Shown: positions 9,023-19,014 of the stretch, piece after piece | Position numbering within the stretch: position 1 is the stretch's first letter | Layout: every line of letters begins with the position of its first letter | Assembly (NCBI GenBank): GCA_011389965.1 | Contig: JAABTF010000016.1 | Location: forward strand, 1 to 47,317 | Reading direction: 5' to 3' | Length of the DNA: 47,317 nt | DNA from: Halothiobacillus sp. | Lineage (GTDB): Bacteria; Pseudomonadota; Gammaproteobacteria; Halothiobacillales; Halothiobacillaceae | Notes under the pieces: generated by a model | What the model saw: only the letters and a program-made list of their open reading frames with translations | Told to the model about the DNA's origin: nothing | Database searches by the model: none | Translations under genes and position numbers: made by a program

Positions 9023-9592
9023 ATGCGTAATTTCCTCAAGGCATCCATCCTCGGTGCCGCCATCCTGTCGCTGTCCGGTTGCGGCTTTTTGTCTGTCAAG
9101 GACGATCTCGACCCGCAATCCATGGACATCTACATGGAGATGTATGACAAGTTCGTCGAGAGCGGCGGCGACCTGGGTGCCGCCACGGTCTGGCACATGG
9201 AAGTCAACGAAGGCCTGACGCCGGATGACATCAAGATGAGCATCAGCTCGGCGGCAGTGGGCTCCGGCTTGGCAAACGTGGGCGAGATGCCCCTGTCCAA
9301 GCAGCTCGAGCTCGAGACCGGCGAAGAGCAGCGCTACCTGATGATCTATCAGTACTGCAGCCCGCAGATCGCTCGCAAGGCCGTCAACTTCAGCCCGTAC
9401 TTCTCCGCCTACCTGCCCTGCCGCATCGCCGTGGTCGAGGACGAAGAAGGCCGCTACCACCTCTACGGCCTGAACATGGACATGTTCGTCCACGGTGGCA
9501 AGGAAATGCCGGAAGACTTCAAGAAGGACGCGATGCACGTTCGCGACACCATGTACAAGATGATGGAAGCAGGTGCCAGCGGCGGCTTCTAA
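9023..9592 (+). CDS. DUF302-like lipoprotein
   Basis: 189 aa exported lipoprotein: a signal peptide of 19 residues ends in the lipobox Leu-Ser-Gly-Cys (Cys20). The C-terminal half resembles the DUF302 family: a Tyr-Cys-Ser-Pro segment near residue 111, a Leu-Pro-Cys-Arg-Ile-Ala-Val-Val-Glu-Asp segment near 131-140, and an aromatic/Met-rich tail. The paired cysteines (about C112 and C132) could form a disulfide or hold a ligand in the periplasm. DUF302 proteins are common in sulfur-oxidising bacteria, but their function is unknown. It is a single gene with a GAGAG ribosome site and a strong terminator behind it. Family assignment is from pattern memory. Confidence 0.65.
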   Translation: MRNFLKASILGAAILSLSGCGFLSVKDDLDPQSMDIYMEMYDKFVESGGDLGAATVWHMEVNEGLTPDDIKMSISSAAVGSGLANVGEMPLSKQLELETGEEQRYLMIYQYCSPQIARKAVNFSPYFSAYLPCRIAVVEDEEGRYHLYGLNMDMFVHGGKEMPEDFKKDAMHVRDTMYKMMEAGASGGF

Positions 9593-9636
9593 GCCTCCCT
9601 GACACCTTGCCCCGCCGACTGTTCGGCGGGGCAGCC

Positions 9637-9671
9637 AACCCGGCCGGGAGCGATCCCGCGCCGGGTTTTTT
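9637..9671 (+). terminator. Rho-independent terminator after the DUF302-like lipoprotein
   Basis: The outer stem aacccggc / gccgggtt encloses an inner stem cggga / tcccg, followed by a run of six T. A second GC-rich hairpin without a T run (9609-9632) lies just before it. Confidence 0.85.
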
Positions 9672-9763
9672 CGTGTGGCAGGGGGACGACACATGATTTG
9701 AAGCGCATCTTGTGATCACCGTGCGCCGACAGGTCGGCCTTCATCTGCCGATCCCCGCAAACG

Positions 9764-9792
9764 AAAAATGCCCGCCGTGTCAGGCGGGCATT
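9764..9792 (-). terminator. Rho-independent terminator of the LysR gene
   Basis: A 10-bp stem (aatgcccgcc / ggcgggcatt) with a 6-base loop; read on the - strand it ends in a T run (complement of 9764-9768). It lies about 75 bases past the stop of the LysR-family gene. Confidence 0.85.
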
Positions 9793-9866
9793 CTGGAGAT
9801 GATTGATGCGAGGGCGGGGAAACTTTGCCCTCAATCTATCGCGGCGACAACCGACCAGGCGACCTC

Positions 9867-10820
9867 TCAGACCTCCTCGCCATTGGCCGTGTGCTGGATC
9901 ACCTCGAGGTCATGCATCGGGCTGCTCTCTGCGCAGTAGTGACGGGAGAACTCCAACAACTGCTCCATCGCCGGCAGGCGGAACTTGTGGCGCTGGCGAA
10001 CGAAGGAGAAGTCACGGAAGAGACGCGGTGCCAAGGGGACTGCGGTGAGCAGCCCGAGCTTGAGTTCCTTGGTGATTCCAGCCGACGACATCACCGACAA
10101 CCCCATGCCTGCCTCGACCGCCCCCTTGATCGCTTCGGGACTGCCCAACTCCATGCAAACATCCCAGCCCTCGGTCAGGCCCTGCTCGTTCATGTAGTTG
10201 ATAACTACCTCGCGGGTACCCGACCCTTCCTCGCGACAGATGAACGGATAACCCGCCAATTTTTCCACCGGCAAGCCCTTGTCGGCATAGGCGGCCAACT
10301 CGTGCTCGGGCGGCATGATCACCACCAGTTCGTCACGGCGACAGGTTTCCACCAGCAGATTCTTGTTGGTCACACTGCCCTCGACCAGGGCCAGGTCGAC
10401 CACGTTGTGCTCGACCATCGAGACCACCGACTCGGTATTACCGACCTTCAGACGCACGGACAGATCGGGGTGTTCCTGGCGGAAGTTGCCCAGCAGGGCG
10501 GGCAACATGTTCTCGGCCACCGTCATGCTCGCGCCGATGTTGAGCGCCCCGCCGATCTCGCCGGTCATCTCCTTGACCCGACGATCCATCTCGTCGTAAA
10601 GCTCGAAGATACGTTCGGAGATCTCGTAGACGGTATGCCCGACGTCCGTCAGGGTGACGCGGTTGTGCGTGCGATCGAACAGCCGCGTATCGAAATGCTC
10701 CTCGAGCTGACGCACCTGGAACGTGACCGCGGGCTGCGTCATGTGCAGGGCCTCGGCCGCCTTGGTAAAGCTCAAAAGGCGAGCAACGGTATTGAAAACC
10801 TTCAGGCGTCGGTCTGCCAT
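9867..10820 (-). CDS. LysR-family transcriptional regulator
   Basis: 317 aa from ATG 10820. The N-terminal winged helix-turn-helix is clear: LKVFNTVARLLSFTKAAEAL, then the recognition part QPAVTFQVRQLEE and the family pattern TRLFDRT. The rest is the two-lobed periplasmic-binding-like effector domain (about 90-295). The open frame reaches 17 codons further up with another ATG at 10859, so the exact start is uncertain. Autotrophs often carry the LysR regulator CbbR, but no Calvin-cycle operon adjoins this gene, so I do not give that name. The neighbour on one side is the DUF302-like lipoprotein (convergent) and on the other a DUF4124 gene (divergent). Effector and targets unknown. Confidence 0.88.
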   Translation of the reverse strand: MADRRLKVFNTVARLLSFTKAAEALHMTQPAVTFQVRQLEEHFDTRLFDRTHNRVTLTDVGHTVYEISERIFELYDEMDRRVKEMTGEIGGALNIGASMTVAENMLPALLGNFRQEHPDLSVRLKVGNTESVVSMVEHNVVDLALVEGSVTNKNLLVETCRRDELVVIMPPEHELAAYADKGLPVEKLAGYPFICREEGSGTREVVINYMNEQGLTEGWDVCMELGSPEAIKGAVEAGMGLSVMSSAGITKELKLGLLTAVPLAPRLFRDFSFVRQRHKFRLPAMEQLLEFSRHYCAESSPMHDLEVIQHTANGEEV

Positions 10821-11010
10821 TGATGAGTCTCTGGTCGGGTTGGCGATAAGTGTGACCATAGAGTGTATCAAGCCAACTTGTGCTTTGCGACAAGCCTGCT
10901 AGCGCCATATCGGCGCATTACTGGCTGACATTCGGACTTTTCACGCCCCCCCAAGCGGTTTATGCTCGACAGGCCCTGTGCGGAAACCCAATCAGCTTGG
11001 AAATCAAATC

Positions 11011-11499
11011 ATGCAAGGAATCGCTAAACACCTCTTCGGGCAGCTTCGTCCGCTCGCCATCGCTGGCCTGTGCCTGGGCCTGATGACAGCCGGCTCGGCT
11101 TCGGCGGCCACCATCTACAAGTCGGTCGACGAGCAAGGCAACGTCCAGTATTCCCAGACCCCACCCAAGGATCGACCCTCCGAGGTGCTGGACACCGGCC
11201 ACACCGTGACACCGCCCTCGGCAGAACAGACCGGGAAAGATGAGGCCGGTGATAGCGCACCGGAGGACAAGGCGGTCGATCCGGCCACCGAGGTAAAGGT
11301 GATCGACCGAGAGAAGGCACGCGAGACCTGTCAACAGGCGCGCGAACAGCGCGACTCCATCGCCAACTCCGGCAACCAGCTGATGGTCCAGGACGATGAG
11401 GGCAAATATCAGCCGATGAGCGAGGCGCAACGGACCGAACGGTTAAAGCGACTCGACGCGATCATCGAAGAGGCCTGCGCCGCCGCTGGCGAAGAATAA
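11011..11499 (+). CDS. DUF4124 domain exported protein
   Basis: 162 aa. A signal peptide ends near Ala-Ser-Ala (residues about 29-31). The mature part starts with a DUF4124-type segment (ATIYKSVDEQGNVQYSQTPP) of about 45 residues, found in many gammaproteobacterial envelope proteins. An acidic, proline- and alanine-rich linker follows, and then a charged helical tail with one Cys near 111 and another near the C-terminus. The start at 11011 gives the intact signal peptide; a GTG at 10978 is in frame but adds polar residues. A promoter-like TTTTCA-17 bases-TATGCT lies at 10938-10966. Function unknown. Confidence 0.75.
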   Translation: MQGIAKHLFGQLRPLAIAGLCLGLMTAGSASAATIYKSVDEQGNVQYSQTPPKDRPSEVLDTGHTVTPPSAEQTGKDEAGDSAPEDKAVDPATEVKVIDREKARETCQQAREQRDSIANSGNQLMVQDDEGKYQPMSEAQRTERLKRLDAIIEEACAAAGEE

Positions 11500-11569
11500 T
11501 CATCGACGCCCCTGCCTCCCGGAGGTGTCGGCGTGACTGGCGTCGGCCCGGGCGCCTCCCGTGGATCGC

Positions 11570-11599
11570 TCGACGACCAGCCGAAGCTGCCGGTACAAT
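11570..11599 (+). promoter_or_regulatory. Candidate promoter for proS
   Basis: A TCGACG -35-like box (11570-11575) and a TACAAT -10 box (11594-11599) with 18 bases between them, about 150 bases before proS. Otherwise I see no gene in the 11500-11751 interval. Confidence 0.3.
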
Positions 11600-11751
11600 C
11601 CCCGCCACTCCCGGTCGCGGCGTGACGGGGCGATGGGCCTGATCAGACGACTGGCCCAACCTCCTCCCATGCCCGTATTCCTCGAGGACTGGCTCCAGCC
11701 AGATCGTCGTACGTGCCGAATCACCTGTCAGTTCATCCAAGCGAGACCCCC

Positions 11752-13458
11752 ATGCGAGCCAGCCAATTCGCCATCAACACCATGAAGGAAACCCCGGCCG
11801 AGGCGGAGATCGTCAGCCACCAGCTGATGTTGCGCGCCGGGATGCTGAAGAAACTCGCCTCGGGGCTCTACACTTGGTCACCCCTGGGGCTGCGGGTGTT
11901 GCGCCGCGTCGAAGGCATTATCCGCGAGGAAATGGATGCCGCCGGTGGCCTGGAGCTGCTGATGCCGGCAGTACAGCCGGCCGAACTGTGGGAGGAGTCC
12001 GGTCGCTGGCAGCAATACGGTCCGGAATTGCTCCGCATGACCGACCGCCACGGCCGGGACTTCTGCTTCGGACCGACCCACGAGGAAGTCATCACCGACT
12101 ACGCCCGTCGCGAACTCAAGAGCTACCGCCAGCTGCCGGTGAACTTCTACCAGATCCAGACCAAATTCCGTGACGAGATTCGGCCGCGGTTTGGCGTGAT
12201 GCGTGCCCGCGAATTCATCATGAAGGACGCCTATTCCTTCCATGCCGACGGCGACTCGCTCGAGCAAACCTATCAAGTCATGTATGCCGCCTATGGGCGC
12301 ATTCTTGATCGCATGGGACTGGCCTGGCGTGCCGTGGTGGCCGATACCGGGTCGATCGGCGGCAATGCGTCACATGAATTCCACGTCCTGGCCGACTCGG
12401 GCGAGGACGAAATCGCTTACGCCGTCAACGGCGACTATGCTGCCAACGTGGAGATGGCCCCCACCTTCCCGGCCGATGCGCCTCGCCCTGCGCCCGGTGC
12501 ACAGCGAGCCGAAGTGGCCACACCCGATGCCCGACGCATCGAGGAGGTCGCCACACAGCTCGGGGTCCCGGCCCATCAGACGGTCAAGACCCTGCTGGTG
12601 GTGGGCACCGAGGCCCCGGCCGTCGCCCTGGTGCTGCGTGGGGACCACAGCCTCAACGAGATCAAGGCGACCAAGCACCCGGCCGTTGCCGACCCACTGA
12701 CTTTTGTCGACGAGGCAAAAGTCCCTGCCCTCACCGGCGCGTCGGTGGGGTCGATCGGCCCCGTCGGCCTGGAGATCCCGGTGGTTGCCGATCATGCCGC
12801 TGCGCAGCTGGCCGACTTTGTCTGCGGCGCCAACCGCGACGGTTATCACCTGACGGGCGTCAACTGGGGCCGCGATTTGCCGGAGCCGCAGACCGCCGAC
12901 CTGCGTGAAGTGATCGCGGGCGATCCGGCCCCCGCCAACCAGGGCGAACTGGCCATCTGCCGTGGCATCGAGGTAGGTCACGTCTTCCAGTTGGGCGACA
13001 AGTACAGCCAGGCCATGGGCTGCGAGGTGCTGGGCGAGGATGGCAAGCCAGTCACGCCGCTGATGGGCTGCTACGGTGTCGGCGTGTCCCGCATCGTTGC
13101 GGCCGCGATCGAACAAAACAATGACGAGCGCGGCATCATCTGGCCCACGCCGATTGCACCGTTCGCGATCGCAATCGTGCCCATCGGTGCGAACAAGAAC
13201 GCCGCGGTTTCGGAAAAGGCCGACGAACTCTACGCCCAGCTGCGCCGCCGCGGGGTGGAGGTAATCCTCGACGATCGCGGCATGCGCCCCGGCGCGGCCT
13301 TCGCCGACTGGGAGCTGATCGGCGTGCCACTGCGCGTGGTAATCAGCCCACGCGGTCTGGAGAGCGGTCAGCTCGAGGTTCGACGCCGCGATGCGGCCGA
13401 GAGCGAAGACATCCCCGCCGACACGCTTTTCGACTGGGTCGACGCCCAGCTGGGCTGA
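11752..13458 (+). CDS. proS: Prolyl-tRNA synthetase (bacterial type with editing domain)
   Basis: Charges tRNA(Pro). The 568 aa match the bacterial form (about 570). The class II core carries motif 2 as [19 protein letters not shown] (about residues 138-156) and motif 3 near [10 protein letters not shown] (about 440-449). The editing insertion lies between about 225 and 385 and includes the KTLLVVG and [14 protein letters not shown] surroundings. The C-terminal anticodon-binding domain follows from about 470. The ATG at 11752 gives the conserved MRASQF start; the GTG frame upstream adds 13 unconserved residues. It is monocistronic and ends at a GC-rich hairpin. Confidence 0.96.
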   Translation: MRASQFAINTMKETPAEAEIVSHQLMLRAGMLKKLASGLYTWSPLGLRVLRRVEGIIREEMDAAGGLELLMPAVQPAELWEESGRWQQYGPELLRMTDRHGRDFCFGPTHEEVITDYARRELKSYRQLPVNFYQIQTKFRDEIRPRFGVMRAREFIMKDAYSFHADGDSLEQTYQVMYAAYGRILDRMGLAWRAVVADTGSIGGNASHEFHVLADSGEDEIAYAVNGDYAANVEMAPTFPADAPRPAPGAQRAEVATPDARRIEEVATQLGVPAHQTVKTLLVVGTEAPAVALVLRGDHSLNEIKATKHPAVADPLTFVDEAKVPALTGASVGSIGPVGLEIPVVADHAAAQLADFVCGANRDGYHLTGVNWGRDLPEPQTADLREVIAGDPAPANQGELAICRGIEVGHVFQLGDKYSQAMGCEVLGEDGKPVTPLMGCYGVGVSRIVAAAIEQNNDERGIIWPTPIAPFAIAIVPIGANKNAAVSEKADELYAQLRRRGVEVILDDRGMRPGAAFADWELIGVPLRVVISPRGLESGQLEVRRRDAAESEDIPADTLFDWVDAQLG

Positions 13459-13478
13459 TCCGGCAGCGGGACGACACC

Positions 13479-13499
13479 GCGGGGCGCGGTACGCCCCGC
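13479..13499. terminator. GC-rich hairpin between convergent proS and adaptor gene
   Basis: An 8-bp perfect stem (gcggggcg / cgccccgc) with a 5-base loop sits in the 49-base gap. The T content after it is weak (ttcctgattc), so it is a likely but imperfect terminator. Confidence 0.45.
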
Positions 13500-13507
13500 T
13501 TCCTGAT

Positions 13508-14308
13508 TCAATCGTCCGGCAATTCGACGCTTATTGACTGCCCGGCACGCCAGTCGAGGCCCTCGGTCTCGAGCAACACGCCCAGCCGGTAACGCACCTG
13601 ACCGTCCTCGCCATTATGGACGCGGATCGCCTCCACCACACCGTCCCGACGCTCGCCGTCGCGGATCACGGCCAATGGATCACCCAGCTCGATGTCACCC
13701 AGGCGGTCGGCATCGATCAGGGCAGAAGCCAGCAGCCGGTCGGCCCGCGCGATCTCGATCAACGTCGGCGGACTCAGTCGCGGCGAGACCACCTCACCTG
13801 CCGCGGCATTGACGGCTAACACCCGTGCAGCGAACGGCGCATGCAGTTGGGCATGCTCACGTTCCCATGCACGCAAGGCGGTCTCGGCCCGGGCACGTTC
13901 ATGCCTGCCTTGAGCCTTTTCCCGGGCGATCACCGCCAGAGCGCGCTCCGACTCCGACCCCACCGTGCGGTCGTAAAGCGCCTGGACGCGCTCGGCATCC
14001 CTGGCGGCTTCATCGGCGGACAAGCGCAACCCCTCCAGCCCCGCGGCAGCCATGCGGCGACGCTGATCGAAAGGCGTCCGGTCGAGGGAGAGCAACAGCG
14101 CTCCGGCCTCGACCCGCTCGCCGGCACGCACGGGCAAGACGTCGATCACGCCGGCAACCGGCGTCGACAGCGACAGCCGTTCGGCAAAGGTCAACTGCCC
14201 CTGCACCTCGGCGGCCCAAGCGGAGCCGGCAAGGCCGGTAGCCAGCAGGGTGGTCAGCGCAAAGGATGCTGTCAGTCCCCGCGCGGTTACGGTTGGATTT
14301 TTCCTCAT
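13508..14308 (-). CDS. Periplasmic adaptor (HlyD/RND membrane-fusion) protein
   Basis: 266 aa. A signal peptide ends at about Ala-Trp-Ala (residues 30-33). The mature protein has the adaptor layout: a half-lipoyl segment (TPVAGVIDVLPVRAGERVEAGALLLSLD), a helical hairpin of about 80 residues rich in Ala, Arg and Glu, the second half-lipoyl segment (APFAARVLAVNAAAGEVVSP), and a beta-barrel part. It bridges an inner-membrane pump to a TolC channel. It overlaps the TolC-family gene in an ATGA, so the two are made together. It is shorter than most RND adaptors (350-400 aa) and lacks the usual C-terminal membrane-proximal domain. No pump gene is next to it, so the substrate is unknown. Confidence 0.82.
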   Translation of the reverse strand: MRKNPTVTARGLTASFALTTLLATGLAGSAWAAEVQGQLTFAERLSLSTPVAGVIDVLPVRAGERVEAGALLLSLDRTPFDQRRRMAAAGLEGLRLSADEAARDAERVQALYDRTVGSESERALAVIAREKAQGRHERARAETALRAWEREHAQLHAPFAARVLAVNAAAGEVVSPRLSPPTLIEIARADRLLASALIDADRLGDIELGDPLAVIRDGERRDGVVEAIRVHNGEDGQVRYRLGVLLETEGLDWRAGQSISVELPDD

Positions 14309-15747
14309 GACGTTTCCTCTCTGGCGTTCTCGGCACCGGCCTGCGGCTCACCCCGCAACACCGCCCACAACGACCGATTGGTGAGCAGGGCCAGTTCGGC
14401 CCAACGCATGGCCAGGGCGTAGGTAGTCTGCATGCGCTCGAGCCGGGCCATGGACATCTCGGCCATGGCGTTCCCCAGGTCGGCGGCCTTCTCCATTTGA
14501 TAGAGGGTCTGGTTGCGCATGAAATTGAGCTCGGCGTAATTCTCCAGCGCGAGGAGTCGCTGCTGGGCAGTCGACTGCTGCATACGAATCATCTCCACCA
14601 GTTCGGTGGCGTAACGACGGATATTCGCCTCCCGCTCGGCCATTTCGGCCACCGCCGCCATGCGGTCGGCCTGAGCAGCGCCGATCTCGGCATTGCGAGC
14701 GCCACCGCGGAACAGGGGGAACTCCAGATAGACGCCGGCCCGGAACGGATCGCGAGTCGCCCCTTCACGGGTGTAGTAGTCGGCATTTACCTCGCCGTGC
14801 ACGCTCGGCAGGTTGCCGGAGCGGGCCGCGGCCAGTGCCGACTCGCTGCCCTGGCGCTGCCGGCGCAACGCCTGGAGGACGAGATCCTCTCTCAGGGCCG
14901 TCTCGATCAACTCGCCCACGGCCGGCACCTCTCGTTCGAACAGCGCATCGAGACGAGGGGCCTCGAGATGACGCGGCAATTGCTCCGGTCGACCGGCCAC
15001 TTCCGCCAGGTGCCGACGACTGAGTCGGCGATCGGCGTCCGCCCGGGCGCGCTCCAGCATCACCGCCTGATAGTCGCGCTCGAAGACAGCGATGTCGTAA
15101 TCGGAGGTCTGGCCAAGCTCCCGTCGGTCGCGGGCGCGGTCGTAGCGAATAAAGAGGATGGCCACGCGCTCGTTGAGCGCCTGGTAGCGCTGGTCGGCCA
15201 GAAGGACGTCAAAATACGCCTGCAGCAACTCCAGTCGCTGGCGCTTCTCTTCTGCGAGCAGGGCCAGACGCTCACCCTGCAGACGCGCCTCGGCGGCTGA
15301 CTCGCGGCTGTGCTGCCGGCCGAAGTCGAACAACTTCTGCCGAAGCGACAAGCCGGCACGATGGTCGTCGTGCTGATCGTTCTCCGCCGCCAGGTCGCCC
15401 GGTTCGACGTAACGCAAACGCCCGTCGACGGAGATCTGCGGCCGGTTGGCCGAGCGGGTCAATTGTTGCTCGGCGACTCGGCGCTCGTAGCGCGAACGAG
15501 CGCCGACCACCGCATATTGTCCCGCCAGTGGCAGGGACAACATGTCATCAAGCGAGAGAGAATCCGGCAACGGGTCGGGGGAAACTAACCCACCTGCATC
15601 GACCGTCGGTGGGGGCGGCAAGGCATCCTCGGCCATTGCCACGGAGCCCATCAGCCCGACCACCCCTGCAAGGACCAAGGCTAGCCCTCCCCTATACCGT
15701 GCCCCACCGGGTGCCTTGGCCTCGAAACGAGGTTGCGCCACTTTCAT
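14305..15747 (-). CDS. TolC-family outer membrane efflux protein
   Basis: 480 aa with a signal peptide (hydrophobic core about 20-35, cleavage near Ala-Met-Ala). Two long repeats of alpha-helical barrel sequence, rich in Ala, Arg, Glu and Leu, lie at about 60-270 and 275-465, as in TolC. The segments SLRQKLFDFGR and YLEFPLFRGGAR are the equivalent strand-turn elements of each repeat and support an intact duplication. It would form the trimeric outer-membrane exit duct for the adjacent adaptor. It lies 54 bases downstream of a thioredoxin gene on the same strand. Confidence 0.88.
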   Translation of the reverse strand: MKVAQPRFEAKAPGGARYRGGLALVLAGVVGLMGSVAMAEDALPPPPTVDAGGLVSPDPLPDSLSLDDMLSLPLAGQYAVVGARSRYERRVAEQQLTRSANRPQISVDGRLRYVEPGDLAAENDQHDDHRAGLSLRQKLFDFGRQHSRESAAEARLQGERLALLAEEKRQRLELLQAYFDVLLADQRYQALNERVAILFIRYDRARDRRELGQTSDYDIAVFERDYQAVMLERARADADRRLSRRHLAEVAGRPEQLPRHLEAPRLDALFEREVPAVGELIETALREDLVLQALRRQRQGSESALAAARSGNLPSVHGEVNADYYTREGATRDPFRAGVYLEFPLFRGGARNAEIGAAQADRMAAVAEMAEREANIRRYATELVEMIRMQQSTAQQRLLALENYAELNFMRNQTLYQMEKAADLGNAMAEMSMARLERMQTTYALAMRWAELALLTNRSLWAVLRGEPQAGAENAREETS

Positions 15748-15801
15748 CGCTGCCGCCTCCCTGCGTTTTCATGGCGGGTCACTGGGTGACCCGGCCGCTT
15801 G

Positions 15802-16338
15802 TTATTGCTGCTTCTTGAACTTGAAGAAATTCATGCCCGGCTCGTCGTACGCACCGGAAGCCACGAACTGCATCAACTGCAGGAACTCCTCGGGGGACTG
15901 GGTCGGTCCGGTGTAGCGCAACGCCGGCTCACCCTCGGTGTCGAAGAAGATCATGACCGGGGTCGCGCGCACGCGGAACTCCTTGAAGGCAAAATCCTTC
16001 TCCTTCATTTGCACGCCCCCGGGAGCGGTCATCATGACGTCGCCCTCGATGTCGATGCTGACCGTGATGAAGTGTTTCTTGAGGTACTCCTGGACTGCCG
16101 GATCGGTGAAGACCTGTGTCTTCATCCGGTGGCAGAACGGGCATTCATCCATCTGGAAAAAGGCGAACACCCCGACCTTACCTTCCTCACGGGCCGCCGC
16201 CACGTCGGACTGCAGGTCCTTGAAGGGGTCATCCCAGAACCCTTCGAGTTCCTGGGCCTTTACAGGAGCCAGCGTGGCGAACGCCACGGCCATTGCGGCC
16301 AGACCGGACAGCAGCACGCGCATCGGGCGAATCATCAT
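15802..16338 (-). CDS. Periplasmic thioredoxin-fold protein (SoxW-like)
   Basis: 178 aa. A signal peptide ends near Val-Lys-Ala (residues 26-28). The thioredoxin fold has the active site Cys66-Pro-Phe-Cys69 in FQMDECPFCHRM and a cis-proline site at RATPVMIFF. Proteins of this shape (thiol-disulfide proteins related to SoxW and to the DsbD C-terminal domain) keep periplasmic thiols reduced; SoxW works in Sox systems, but here the sox genes are 25 kb away. The ATG at 16338 has AAGGAG seven bases upstream. The fairly long lysine-rich C-terminus is unusual. The SoxW link is inference. Confidence 0.75.
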   Translation of the reverse strand: MMIRPMRVLLSGLAAMAVAFATLAPVKAQELEGFWDDPFKDLQSDVAAAREEGKVGVFAFFQMDECPFCHRMKTQVFTDPAVQEYLKKHFITVSIDIEGDVMMTAPGGVQMKEKDFAFKEFRVRATPVMIFFDTEGEPALRYTGPTQSPEEFLQLMQFVASGAYDEPGMNFFKFKKQQ

Positions 16339-16444
16339 TCAACACTCCTTGGTTGGATCACCGGCAGAGTCAAACCAGTAGCCTTCTAACTAAACTTAAC
16401 ATCACAGGGCGGATTCTGCTGCGCCCACAGTCGTCCTAGCGACT

Positions 16445-16939
16445 CTACTGCCGGCTTTTGAGCATGTTCTCCAGCACGTCCCGACTGACGGGCCCCAGGT
16501 ATTCGCCGGACACCCTGCCCTCCGGGCCGATGACGAAGGTCATGGGCACTCCCTCGATATAGCCGAACACCCTCGCTTCCTCCGGCGAAACATTGATCAC
16601 GGGATAGGTCACCCCGTGCTTACCGACAAACTCCGGCAGCCGCTCGGCATCCCGAAACATGTCCAGCGACACCCCCCAGACATGCACTTCCTCGTGCCCC
16701 TCGTGAAAGGCTTGCAGCGCGGGCAACTCCTTGACACAGGAGGGGCACCAGCTGGCCCAGACGTTGATGAACACGATGTCACCGCGCAGGTCGGCCAGGT
16801 TGCGCTCCTGCCCATGGATATCGGTCGCCTCGAATTCGATCGGCGTATCCCGCGGCGGGGCCGCCGCGGCCCCGCTCACCAGCCCCGCCCAGATCACGGC
16901 GCTCGCCGTGAGCATTCCCATCATCCATCGTCGCGACAC
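16445..16939 (-). CDS. TlpA/ResA-type periplasmic thioredoxin
   Basis: 164 aa. A signal peptide ends around Ala-Ala-Ala (residues 24-27). The active site is Cys65-Pro-Ser-Cys68 in VWASWCPSC, and the cis-proline is in GVPMTFVIG, both typical of the TlpA/ResA/DsbE group that reduces disulfides in apo-cytochromes or copper chaperones. It is on the same strand as the second thioredoxin gene, 106 bases upstream of it, so the pair may share a transcript. A cytochrome c maturation role would fit an organism with many c-type cytochromes such as SoxXA, but this is inferred. Confidence 0.85.
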   Translation of the reverse strand: MSRRWMMGMLTASAVIWAGLVSGAAAAPPRDTPIEFEATDIHGQERNLADLRGDIVFINVWASWCPSCVKELPALQAFHEGHEEVHVWGVSLDMFRDAERLPEFVGKHGVTYPVINVSPEEARVFGYIEGVPMTFVIGPEGRVSGEYLGPVSRDVLENMLKSRQ

Positions 16940-17074
16940 GGGGCACCTCTTCTATCTCATGTGGGTCGGGCTGCTTCCGGGTCTCCGGACCAAGCCGAGA
17001 GCGGGCTAGCGCAAAGGCCACCCCGCAGCCGAGGTTATTGCTAAACTGGCGGCTCGGCAAGAATCCTGCTTTGA

Positions 17075-18051
<977 letters not shown>

Positions 18052-18099
18052 CTTGGCCCCGCTCATTCGACGGACCCATTGAAAACCAGAGGACTGACC

Positions 18100-18921
18100 A
18101 TGATCGACAAGTGTCTGTTTCCCGCAGCCGGGTACGGCACCCGGTTCCTTCCCGCCACCAAGGTGATGCCCAAGGAGATGTTGCCGATTCTCGACCGGCC
18201 CCTGATCCAGTACGGCGTGGAAGAGGCCTTCGAGGCCGGAATGACCCAGATATCAATGGTCACGGGGCGCGGCAAGCGGGCACTGGAGGACCACTTCGAC
18301 GTCAACTACGAGCTGGAACACCAGATCCGCGGCACCAAGAAGGAATCCATGCTCGCCTCAATCGATCGACTGATCGAACACTGCACCTTTTCCTACACCC
18401 GCCAACTGGAAATGCTGGGACTGGGGCACGCCATCCTGACCGGCGAGCGATTGGTAGGCCACGACCCTTTCGGCGTGGTGCTGGCCGACGATCTTTGCGT
18501 AGGCTCCCCGGTCGGGATCATGGCGCAGATGGCCACCATCTATGAGCGCCACCAATGCTCGGTGATCGCCGTGGAAGAAGTCCCGGAGCAGGACATCCAC
18601 AAGTACGGCATCATAGGCGGGACGCCGATCGACGACGACGTCATGCGCGTCACCGACATGGTGGAAAAACCTACTGCGGACGCGGCGCCGGGCAACCTCG
18701 CCATCATCGGTCGCTACATCCTCACCCCGGATATCTTCGATATCCTGCGCCGCACGCCACCCGGAGCCGGCGGGGAAATCCAGATCACCGACGCCTTGCG
18801 CGAGCAGGCCGAACAAGGCAAGGTGGTTGCTTACCGGTTCAAGGGACGGCGTTTCGACTGCGGCAACCCCTCGGGTTTCGTCGCCGCCACAAACCATTTC
18901 TACCACCTCAGCACACGATGA
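18100..18921 (+). CDS. galU: UTP-glucose-1-phosphate uridylyltransferase
   Basis: Makes UDP-glucose for lipopolysaccharide, glycans and glucan synthesis. The nucleotide-binding loop is FPAAGYGTRFLPATK near residues 7-21, followed by KEMLPI; later come the LGLGHAI (about 107-113) and VVLADDL segments and the VEKPT segment. With the ATG at 18100 (AGAGGA seven bases upstream) it is 273 aa, a little short against 290-300 but not obviously truncated. Seven codons from a TTG at 18079 are also open. It stands 48 bases after the DUF2069 gene. Confidence 0.94.
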   Translation: MIDKCLFPAAGYGTRFLPATKVMPKEMLPILDRPLIQYGVEEAFEAGMTQISMVTGRGKRALEDHFDVNYELEHQIRGTKKESMLASIDRLIEHCTFSYTRQLEMLGLGHAILTGERLVGHDPFGVVLADDLCVGSPVGIMAQMATIYERHQCSVIAVEEVPEQDIHKYGIIGGTPIDDDVMRVTDMVEKPTADAAPGNLAIIGRYILTPDIFDILRRTPPGAGGEIQITDALREQAEQGKVVAYRFKGRRFDCGNPSGFVAATNHFYHLSTR

Positions 18922-19014
18922 TGTGCCGGGGAACTTCTCATTGATGCCGAGGTCGCAGTCGGGATCGGGGGATTACTCCCAGACAACTCACAGCCGTCCA
19001 CGCGAGGCAATTTA

